Below, piece by piece: positions 57,550 to 64,000 of a stretch of 64,000 nucleotides of DNA. The DNA lies in contig NZ_CP092480.1 of assembly GCF_022429645.1 (NCBI RefSeq), positions 3,516,501 through 3,580,500 on the forward strand, in the 5' to 3' direction. The notes under the pieces are model-generated. The model did no database searches and had not been told where the DNA came from. It was given only the letters and a program-made list of their open reading frames with translations. Both the position numbers and the translations under genes were made by a program. Position 1 is the stretch's first letter. Every line of letters starts with the position of its first letter. The stretch is from Lutibacter sp. A80 (GTDB lineage Bacteria; Bacteroidota; Bacteroidia; Flavobacteriales; Flavobacteriaceae).

Positions 57550-58983
57550 CTATACTCTTTTTCCTAATAGTGTTGCAGATGTGCAATTTTCTACTAAGAT
57601 ATGAACAAAATCCCCAACTTGTTCTTCTCCTTTAGGAAAAATAACCATTGCATTTTGAGAATTTCGTCCTTTCCAATGTGCATCCGATTTTTTTGAAGTT
57701 CCTTCAATTAAAACTTCAACGGTTTTACCAATAAATTGTTCCATTCGGTAATTTCCGTGTGCTCTTTGAAGTTGAATAATTTCATTCAACCTTCTTTTTT
57801 TAACAGCTAAATCAACATCGTCTTCCATTCTCTTTTCAGCAGGAGTTCCTGGTCTTTCAGAGTATGCAAACATAAAACCAAAGTCGTATTTTACATATTC
57901 CATTAAACTTAAGGTGTCTTGATGTTCTTCTTCTGTTTCACCACAAAAACCAGCGATCATATCTTGAGATAAAGCACATTCTGGTACTATTTTTCTAATA
58001 TTGTCTATTAATTCTATATACTCTTCACGGGTGTGTTGTCTGTTCATTCTTTTTAAAACACTAGTACTTCCAGATTGTACAGGTAGGTGAATGTATTTAC
58101 AAATGTTTTCGTGTTTTGCCATAGTATATATTACATCTAAACTCATATCTTGTGGGTTAGATGTAGAAAAACGAAAACGTGTTTTTGGAAATTCTGTAGC
58201 AGCTAAATCTAATAATTGCGCAAAATCTACAGCGGTAGCTTTTGCAATTTCAGAGGCGTTTTTAAAATCTTTTTTTAAGCCACCACCATACCAAAGGTAA
58301 CTATCTACATTTTGTCCTAGTAGTGTAATTTCTTTATAGTTTTTAGCAACTAATTCACGAATTTCTTCTAAAATACTTTTTGGATCTCGGCTACGTTCTC
58401 TACCTCGTGTAAAAGGAACTACACAAAATGTACACATATTGTCGCATCCTCTGGTTATTGATACAAAGGCAGAAACACCATTGCTGTTTAATCTTACCGG
58501 AGAAATATCGCCATATGTTTCTTCTTTAGATAAAATTACATTTACGGCATCTCTTCCTGCATTTACTTCGGCTAATAAATTAGGTAAATCTTTATAAGCA
58601 TCTGGTCCAACCACCAAATCAACAATTTTTTCTTCTTCTAAAAATTTAGACTTTAAACGTTCAGCCATACAACCCAATACACCAACTTTCATAGCGGGAT
58701 TTATTTTTTTAACGGCATTGTATTTTTCTAGACGTTTACGTACAGTTTGTTCTGCTTTTTCTCTAATAGAACAAGTATTTACCAATACTAAATCGGCTTC
58801 TTCAAGCAAATGCGTAGTATTGTAACCTTCTTCAGAAAGTATTGAAGCTACAATTTCAGTATCATTTAAATTCATTTGGCAACCATAACTTTCTATAAAT
58901 AGTTTTTTATGATTTCCTTCTTTCTGATCTGTTAAAAGCGCTTGACCTTGTTTTTTTTCTTCTATAACTTTTTCGCTACCCAT
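57550..58983 (-). CDS. miaB: tRNA-2-methylthio-N6-dimethylallyladenosine synthase MiaB
   Basis: 477 residues from ATG 58983 ([11 protein letters not shown]); the frame is open to 59091 but a promoter-like region lies in that extension. The N-terminal MTTase domain has [17 protein letters not shown] with its iron-sulfur cysteines, plus [10 protein letters not shown] and [10 protein letters not shown]. The radical-SAM cluster is [20 protein letters not shown] (CxxxCxxC). [10 protein letters not shown] and [15 protein letters not shown] follow, and a C-terminal TRAM domain ([12 protein letters not shown]). It adds a methylthio group to i6A37 in tRNAs. First gene of the string leading to secG. 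Confidence 0.95.
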   Translation of the reverse strand: MGSEKVIEEKKQGQALLTDQKEGNHKKLFIESYGCQMNLNDTEIVASILSEEGYNTTHLLEEADLVLVNTCSIREKAEQTVRKRLEKYNAVKKINPAMKVGVLGCMAERLKSKFLEEEKIVDLVVGPDAYKDLPNLLAEVNAGRDAVNVILSKEETYGDISPVRLNSNGVSAFVSITRGCDNMCTFCVVPFTRGRERSRDPKSILEEIRELVAKNYKEITLLGQNVDSYLWYGGGLKKDFKNASEIAKATAVDFAQLLDLAATEFPKTRFRFSTSNPQDMSLDVIYTMAKHENICKYIHLPVQSGSTSVLKRMNRQHTREEYIELIDNIRKIVPECALSQDMIAGFCGETEEEHQDTLSLMEYVKYDFGFMFAYSERPGTPAEKRMEDDVDLAVKKRRLNEIIQLQRAHGNYRMEQFIGKTVEVLIEGTSKKSDAHWKGRNSQNAMVIFPKGEEQVGDFVHILVENCTSATLLGKRV

Positions 58984-59001
58984 AATTTTTCTATTGGATT
59001 G

Positions 59002-59044
59002 CAAAGATATAACCAATTTTTTGAAGATATGACATATTGTCATA
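59002..59044 (-). promoter_or_regulatory. miaB promoter region with a 17-bp palindrome
   Basis: TATCTTTG on the minus strand (59002-59009) fits the -7 consensus and lies 18 bases before the miaB ATG. At 59028-59044, where a -33 element would be, is the palindrome TATGACA-TAT-TGTCATA (7-base perfect arms). The combination looks like a promoter overlapped by an operator. Which regulator binds cannot be told. Confidence 0.55.
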
Positions 59045-59447
59045 ATTTTAACAATCGCTTTAGAATTGGTTTTAGGATGTGAAAGTAGCAAGTCTAAAGT
59101 TAACTTTCTAACTTTCGATTTTCAAACTAAAAAACAGTTCAGTATTTGTTTTTTTAACCTACATCAAAATAAAACCGTCATGCTGAACTCGATTACTCAC
59201 TATCCTTTTTTATTTTATTATTGGAGTTCGTGAATCTGTGATTTCAGCATCTGTTTGTATTAGTCGTCATGCTGAACTTGATTCAGCATCTGCCATTAGT
59301 GAAATCAAATCTCTCGTTCATTTTTACTCATCCCTTTATTATTTGTTTTTGTATTCGTGATGTGCTACGCAGTTCCATCGATGAAAAACGAAATCGACGA
59401 TAGGAGATTCACGAACTCCAAATAAACAATAAGGCAGGCGTGAGCTA

Positions 59448-59710
59448 ACCAAAAAATCTAGGCTTACGAAACTGTATCTAAATATTTTGTTCAACATCTA
59501 AATTTTAGGAACTCGCCTTTAAAAATTTAGTTAGCTAGTATAATTGGTTTGGCTCAAACCTTTCGACTCGGCTCAAGGCAGGCTATCTAAAATTTTACGA
59601 TGTCTTCACTTCATATTTTACGATACACCTTCGATAGGCCGGGTTAAACTTTATTCCGTCATTGCGAGGGCGTGTTGTAATGTAATGAAAACACAACTGC
59701 GGCAATCTGT
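59448..59710 (+). repeat. Direct duplication, copy 1 (copy 2 at 59866-60128)
   Basis: 263 bases recur at a constant offset of 418 bases with no gaps and about four substitutions seen by eye. The unit runs from ACCAAAAAATCTAGG to GCGGCAATCTGT. The near-identity implies a recent duplication or gene conversion within the array. Confidence 0.85.
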
Positions 59711-59865
59711 TACTTAAAACCTTAATTAAAATAACCTCGTCATGCTGAACTCGATTACTCACTATCCTTTTTTATTTTATTAGTGGAGTTCGTGAACCTG
59801 CGGTTTCAGCATCTGCCATTAAAGAAATCAAATCACTCGTTCATTTTTCCATCGATGAAAAACGA

Positions 59866-60128
59866 ACCAAAAAATCTAGGCTTACGAAACTGTATCTAAA
59901 TATTTTGTTCAACATCTAAATTTTAGGAACTCGCCTTTAAAAATTTAGTTAGCTAGTATAATTAGTTTGGCTCAAACCTTTCGACTCGGCTCAAGGCAGG
60001 CTATCTAAAATTTTACAATGTTTTCACTTCATATTTTACGATACACTTTCGATAGGCCGGGTTAAACTTTATTCCGTCATTGCGAGGGCGTGTTGTAATG
60101 TAATGAAAACACAACTGCGGCAATCTGT
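59866..60128 (+). repeat. Direct duplication, copy 2
   Basis: Second copy of the 263-base unit, 418 bases after the first. It diverges immediately after CAATCTGT, where copy 1 continues TACTTAAAAC and copy 2 continues ATCTAGAAAA. Confidence 0.85.
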
Positions 60129-60289
60129 ATCTAGAAAACTCAATCATCATTTAATTAAGTTCAAGAGACTGCCGCGGTCGCTTTTCCCTGGTGCCGGCTG
60201 GCCTGTTCACTAAAAATGTTCACTGAACATTTTCTTCACGTTCCATCCCGCAATGACGGAATTCATTATAGCTCTTTATTACTGGATGA

Positions 60290-60533
60290 CGAATTTAAAA
60301 ACGTCCTATGAGAATTTAAGTAGTAATCTAAGGAAGTGAAGCAGCGAGAGTAAGCCAAAAAGCGTAGCGGTCTGGCGTCGATTGCGTAACTTCTGTAAGA
60401 TTCAATTAAATTATCATCAGACTAGATTTTTTTGTTTCGTTTTTTTATCGATGGAAAAAATGAAAAATAAGATAAAAAGAGAGAATATAATTCTTTTAAC
60501 TATTATCATGAGATCCCGAATCGAGTTCGGGAT
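60290..60533 (-). repeat. Inverted repeat A, right copy
   Basis: Reverse complement of 50037-50340 apart from a roughly 60-base deletion and scattered substitutions. Together with block B (50603-50763 versus inverted 59660-59820), it makes the flanks of the 51.2-59.1 kb gene block mirror images. Confidence 0.85.
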
Positions 60534-60933
60534 GACGAGAGGTTTAGGATGACGTTACTTTAAAACCCGTCATTACGGGATGACGTTAGTGTAAACTATT
60601 CAATAATAGAACTTTAAAAAGGCTTCGACTTCGCTCAGTCGTCGCCAATTTTCAGACTTTTTAACTAAACTAGTTTGGGATTACGGTTAATCAGGTTCAG
60701 AATGACGGTTTTCAATAAGTAAAAACCATTAATAAATCCTCAGTTTAAAGCTTTAAAAGCGCGTTTTTAATTATATATAATGTATTATTTTAACATAATT
60801 TTTAAGAAAATAATCTATTTTTTTATTGGTAAAATATTAAAATTAAAAATAGTTTTCTTAATGATAGTAGGGGTTGTAGCGTGTTTTAATTATTTTTAAG
60901 GTGTGGTATTTAAGAAGTTTTAAAAATCTTATA

Positions 60934-60941
60934 TACATTTG
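60934..60941 (+). promoter_or_regulatory. Putative -7 element of the topA promoter
   Basis: TACATTTG matches the TAnnTTTG consensus and lies 57 bases before the topA ATG. No clear TTG is found 19-21 bases upstream, so the promoter is only half supported. Confidence 0.45.
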
Positions 60942-60998
60942 CAATTCTTAAACGTCATTATAATAACATGGTGTTTTTTATGAAAAAAGAAAAGATAT

Positions 60999-63497
60999 AT
61001 GGCAAAAAATTTGGTAATAGTAGAGTCACCTGCAAAAGCAAAAACAATTGAAAAATTTCTAGGTAAAGATTTTCAAGTCGAATCTAGTTTTGGACATATT
61101 GCAGATTTACCCTCTAAAGAAATAGGAATAAATGTAGATGGAGATTTTATGCCAAATTATATTGTTTCTTCAGATAAAAAAGCAATTGTTAAAAAATTAA
61201 AAAGTTTAGCAAAAAAAGCAGAGACTGTTTGGTTAGCATCGGATGAGGATCGCGAGGGAGAAGCTATTGCTTGGCATTTATTTGAGCAACTAAAATTAAA
61301 AGATATTGCAACAAAACGTATTGTTTTTCACGAAATTACGCAAAAAGCAATTTTAAAAGCTGTTGAAAATCCAAGAAGTATCGATTACAATTTGGTAAAT
61401 GCACAACAAGCGCGTAGGGTGTTAGATAGATTGGTGGGGTATGAATTATCACCGGTTTTATGGAGAAAAATTAAAGGAGGTTTGTCTGCAGGTAGAGTAC
61501 AATCTGTAGCAGTTCGATTAATTGTAGAAAGAGAACGCGAAATAACAGCATATAAACCAATTGCAAGCTATAAGGTTGTTGCAGAATTTACCAATTCTGA
61601 AGGTAAAAAATTTAAAGCCAATTTACCAAAGAGTTTTGATACAAAAGAAGCTGCCGAATCATTTTTAAACTCGTGTATAGGAGCTGATTTTAAAGTTGCT
61701 GATTTACAAAAAAAACCAGCTAAAAAATCACCAGCTGCACCTTTTACAACTTCAACATTACAGCAAGAAGCTTCTCGAAAATTATATTTCCCTGTTGCTA
61801 AAACCATGATGATTGCTCAGCGTTTGTACGAAGCCGGTTTAATTACCTATATGAGAACAGATAGTGTAAACTTATCTGATGATGCAAAAAATGCTGCACA
61901 AGAAGAAATTATAGCATCGTATGGTGAAACCTATAGTAAACCAAGAAATTTCAAATCTAAATCTAAAGGAGCGCAAGAAGCCCACGAAGCAATACGTCCA
62001 ACAACTATGGCACAGCATACGGTTTCTGTAGATTATGATCAAGATAGGTTGTACGATTTAATTTGGAAAAGAACTATTGCCTCTCAAATGAGCGATGCGC
62101 AATTAGAACGTACAAATGTTAAAATTTCAAACTCTAACAATACTACTGTTTTTACCGCAAATGGTGAAATGATTAAGTTTGAAGGGTTTTTAAAAGTATA
62201 TTTAGAAGGTACTGATAATGAAGATGAAGAGCAAGAAGGAATGCTGCCTAATCTAACAAAAGGAGATGCCTTAATAAATAAAAATATTGTAGCAACCGAA
62301 AGATATTCTAGACCTCCTTACAGATATACAGAAGCTTCATTGGTGAAAAGATTAGAGGAATTAGGAATTGGACGTCCTTCAACATATGCACCTACAATTT
62401 CAACAATACAACGTAGAGAATACGTAGAAAAAGGTACTGTAGAAGGTGTTGATAGAGAGTATACACAACTAAAATTAGCAAAAGGAAAAGTAGCTGCTAA
62501 GGTATTGACTGAAAAGGTTGGTTCGGATAAAGGAAAGCTAGTTCCAACAGATATTGGAAATATTGTAAATGATTTCTTAGTTGAAAATTTTTCAAATATT
62601 TTAGATTTTGGGTTTACTGCAAAGGTGGAATCTGAATTTGATGATATTGCCGAAGGAAATGAAGATTGGATTTCTATGATTAAAGATTTCTATAACAATT
62701 TCCACCCAATAGTAGAAGATGTAGCTGCAAATGCCGAAAGAGCAAAAGGAGAACGTTTATTAGGGATCGATCCAAAAAGCGGTAAAAATGTATATGCCCG
62801 TTTGGGTAGATTTGGCGCAATGGTGCAAATTGGTGAAGCTACTGACGAAGAAAAACCGAGGTTTGCAAGCTTACAACCTGATCAAACATTAACTTCTATA
62901 ACCTACGAAGAGGCTATGGATTTATTTAAGCTTCCTAAAACTATTGGAGGTTACGAAGGGAATGATATTGTTGTAGCTAACGGACGTTTTGGACCTTATA
63001 TTAAATACGATTCTATGTTTGTGTCTATTCCTAAAGATGAAAATCCAATGTCTGTAGATGTAAACAGAGCTATAGAATTAATTCAAGAAAAACAAAAAGC
63101 AGATGCACCAATTGGTACTTATGAAGACTTACCAATTCAAAAAGGTGTAGGTAGATTTGGACCGTTTATTAAATGGAATGGTATGTTTATTAATGTTAAT
63201 AAAAAATACGATTTTGATAACTTAACCCAAGCCAATCTTGAAGAATTAATTGAAGATAAAAAGCGTAAAGAAATTGAAAAAGTAATTCATAATTGGGAAG
63301 AAGAAGGCATTAGAGTTGAAAAAGCACGTTGGGGTAGATTTAATATTTTAAAAGGAAAAATAAAAATAGAAATGCCAAAGACAACCGATGCTAAAAATTT
63401 AACTTTAGAAGAGGTAAAAGATATTATAGAAAAGAAAGCTCCAAAAAAGAAAGCGACTAAACGAAAAACAACTAAAAGAAAAACAACAAAAAAATAA
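60999..63497 (+). CDS. topA: DNA topoisomerase I
   Basis: 832 residues. The TOPRIM domain has LVIVESPAKAKTIEKFLG and the metal-binding WLASDEDREGEAIAWHL. The catalytic tyrosine is Tyr284 in GLITYMRTDSVNLS, followed by AQEAHEAIRPT and GIGRPSTYAPTIS. The C-terminal half lacks the tetra-cysteine zinc fingers of E. coli TopA and instead has repeats such as GRFGAMVQIGEA, GRFGPYIKYDSMFVS and GRFGPFIKWNGMFIN, ending in a strongly basic tail (KKAPKKKATKRKTTKR) likely to contact DNA. It relaxes negative supercoils. Basic-tailed TopA is normal for Bacteroidota. Confidence 0.97.
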   Translation: MAKNLVIVESPAKAKTIEKFLGKDFQVESSFGHIADLPSKEIGINVDGDFMPNYIVSSDKKAIVKKLKSLAKKAETVWLASDEDREGEAIAWHLFEQLKLKDIATKRIVFHEITQKAILKAVENPRSIDYNLVNAQQARRVLDRLVGYELSPVLWRKIKGGLSAGRVQSVAVRLIVEREREITAYKPIASYKVVAEFTNSEGKKFKANLPKSFDTKEAAESFLNSCIGADFKVADLQKKPAKKSPAAPFTTSTLQQEASRKLYFPVAKTMMIAQRLYEAGLITYMRTDSVNLSDDAKNAAQEEIIASYGETYSKPRNFKSKSKGAQEAHEAIRPTTMAQHTVSVDYDQDRLYDLIWKRTIASQMSDAQLERTNVKISNSNNTTVFTANGEMIKFEGFLKVYLEGTDNEDEEQEGMLPNLTKGDALINKNIVATERYSRPPYRYTEASLVKRLEELGIGRPSTYAPTISTIQRREYVEKGTVEGVDREYTQLKLAKGKVAAKVLTEKVGSDKGKLVPTDIGNIVNDFLVENFSNILDFGFTAKVESEFDDIAEGNEDWISMIKDFYNNFHPIVEDVAANAERAKGERLLGIDPKSGKNVYARLGRFGAMVQIGEATDEEKPRFASLQPDQTLTSITYEEAMDLFKLPKTIGGYEGNDIVVANGRFGPYIKYDSMFVSIPKDENPMSVDVNRAIELIQEKQKADAPIGTYEDLPIQKGVGRFGPFIKWNGMFINVNKKYDFDNLTQANLEELIEDKKRKEIEKVIHNWEEEGIRVEKARWGRFNILKGKIKIEMPKTTDAKNLTLEEVKDIIEKKAPKKKATKRKTTKRKTTKK

Positions 63498-63543
63498 ATT
63501 TTTTATTATCTTGCCAACAATTAGATTACTTTAACCCCTAAAA

Positions 63544-64000
63544 ATGAAATTTAATTATCTTCAACCTGTAGATACTCCATTAGTGAATTTCGCTAAAATG
63601 CAAGCCAATCTCTCGATTGGTCAATGTATTAAAATATACGCTACTAAAGATGATTTTCCAGATTTAACAACTACAAAAATTGCAATTTTTGGTGTTTTAG
63701 AAGGTAGAGCCGCAGTTAATAACAGCGGAACAGGGGTAGATTTACAAGAGGTTAGAAAAGAATTGTACAAGCTATTTCCAGGAAATTGGCCTATAAATGT
63801 TGCTGATTTAGGAGATATTGAACAAGGAAATACCATAGAAGATACCTACTTTGCTGTAAATGAACTTTCAAGTTATTTAATTAAAAATAAAATTATTCCA
63901 ATTATTATTGGGGGAGGACAAGATCTTACCTATGCAAATTATAGAGCGTATGATGTTTTAGAACAGACAGTTAACCTAGTTGCTGTAGATCGTAAATTTG
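63544..64000 (+). CDS. hutG: Formimidoylglutamase-like arginase-family protein, 3'-truncated by window edge
   Basis: The ATG at 63544 opens a frame that runs off the right edge (152 complete codons). MKFNYLQPVDTPLVNFAKM is followed by IAIFGVLEGRAAVNNSGTGVDLQEVRKELYKLFPGNW, then VADLGDIEQGNTIEDTYFAV and IPIIIGGGQDLTYANYRAYD. The GGGQDLTY segment occupies the place of the GGDHS/GGGHE metal-site loop of arginases. Flavobacterial proteins in this position are usually called formimidoylglutamase, which would finish histidine breakdown begun by hutHUI at 28.7-34 kb. The metal ligands cannot all be checked because the gene is cut. The substitution of Asp for the usual His/Glu in this loop leaves activity uncertain. 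Confidence 0.75.
   Translation, partial: MKFNYLQPVDTPLVNFAKMQANLSIGQCIKIYATKDDFPDLTTTKIAIFGVLEGRAAVNNSGTGVDLQEVRKELYKLFPGNWPINVADLGDIEQGNTIEDTYFAVNELSSYLIKNKIIPIIIGGGQDLTYANYRAYDVLEQTVNLVAVDRKF

Larger units (their letters stand above)
59150..60720. repeat. Right array of palindromic intergenic repeats (no gene)
   Basis: About 1.5 kb of non-coding repeat units, mostly the reverse complements of those at 50.0-51.2 kb: CGTCATGCTGAACTCGATTA blocks, GTCATTGCGAGGGCGTGTTG blocks and ATCCCGAA / TTCGGGAT hairpins (about 60513-60533). Additional material absent from the left array reads ATCTAGGCTTACGAAACTGT through GATAGGCCGGGTTAAAC and is itself present twice. No open frame with coding character is seen on either strand. 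From 60720 to the topA start the sequence is simply very AT-rich. Confidence 0.88.

Noticed and set aside
58984-59091. N-terminal extension of miaB to 59091
   Set aside because: The extra 36 residues do not resemble MiaB and cover a -7 box and a palindrome; [11 protein letters not shown] at 58983 is a better start.

Overview
The window is a chromosomal segment from an AT-rich member of the Bacteroidota, almost certainly a marine-type Flavobacteriaceae. The signs are a SusC/SusD pair, a type IX secretion C-terminal signal, GLPGLI, DUF2007 and DUF423 proteins, promoters of the TTG-N(19-21)-TAnnTTTG type, and the gene string miaB / sigma-54 activator / lptE / TPR-like / secG / groES / groEL. The genus cannot be fixed from the sequence; Lutibacter- or Polaribacter-like genomes would fit. 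I saw no tRNA, rRNA, CRISPR array, phage or transposase gene.

Region 1 (1-28.6 kb, all plus strand except one repressor) is a polysaccharide-utilisation locus joined to amino-sugar catabolism. It opens with the 3' part of a GH109-type (NAD-dependent N-acetylgalactosaminidase family) gene. SusC, SusD and two surface glycan-binding-type lipoproteins follow, up to a terminator at 9.3 kb. Next come two very large Asp-box (sortilin/sialidase-like propeller) secreted proteins, a third secreted propeller-like protein and two tandem DUF5077-DUF3472 lipoproteins, up to a second terminator at 20.5 kb. A convergent LacI-family repressor with a two-site operator separates this from a second plus-strand operon. 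That operon encodes a sugar nucleotidyltransferase, an N-acetylhexosamine-kinase-like protein, a FucP/NagP-type sugar permease, a glucosamine-6-phosphate deaminase fused to a PIG-L deacetylase-like domain, and a phosphohexosamine mutase. The gene content suggests capture of an amino-sugar-rich glycan at the surface, import of the HexNAc, C1 phosphorylation, mutation to the 6-phosphate, and deacetylation/deamination into glycolysis.

Region 2 (28.7-35 kb) is a histidine-degradation operon hutH-hutU-hutI on the minus strand, with a divergent LysR regulator and a well-formed promoter/activator site between them. The fourth hut-type gene (formimidoylglutamase-like) lies 30 kb away at the right edge, behind topA.

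Region 3 (35-49.9 kb) is mixed housekeeping and envelope material: an eight-haem cytochrome c with TPR repeats, a tRNA methyltransferase, a saccharopine-dehydrogenase-like protein with a DUF2007 partner, DUF423, ATP-dependent PEP carboxykinase with two palindromic operators, and a deoxynucleoside kinase. A two-component system is divergent from a GLPGLI/TonB-receptor pair, with three TTAAC direct repeats exactly 10 bp apart midway between the two promoters.

Region 4 (49.9-60.9 kb) is a minus-strand core block (apt, groEL, groES, secG, lptE, sigma-54 activator, miaB) bracketed by two gene-free arrays of palindromic intergenic repeats. The arrays are mirror images of each other, so the block lies between long inverted repeats. 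Within it a 434-bp unit, a four-helix-bundle (23S-intervening-sequence-type) ORF with imperfect 19-bp terminal inverted repeats, is inserted between groES and groEL. Region 5 (61-64 kb) holds topA and the start of the formimidoylglutamase-like gene.
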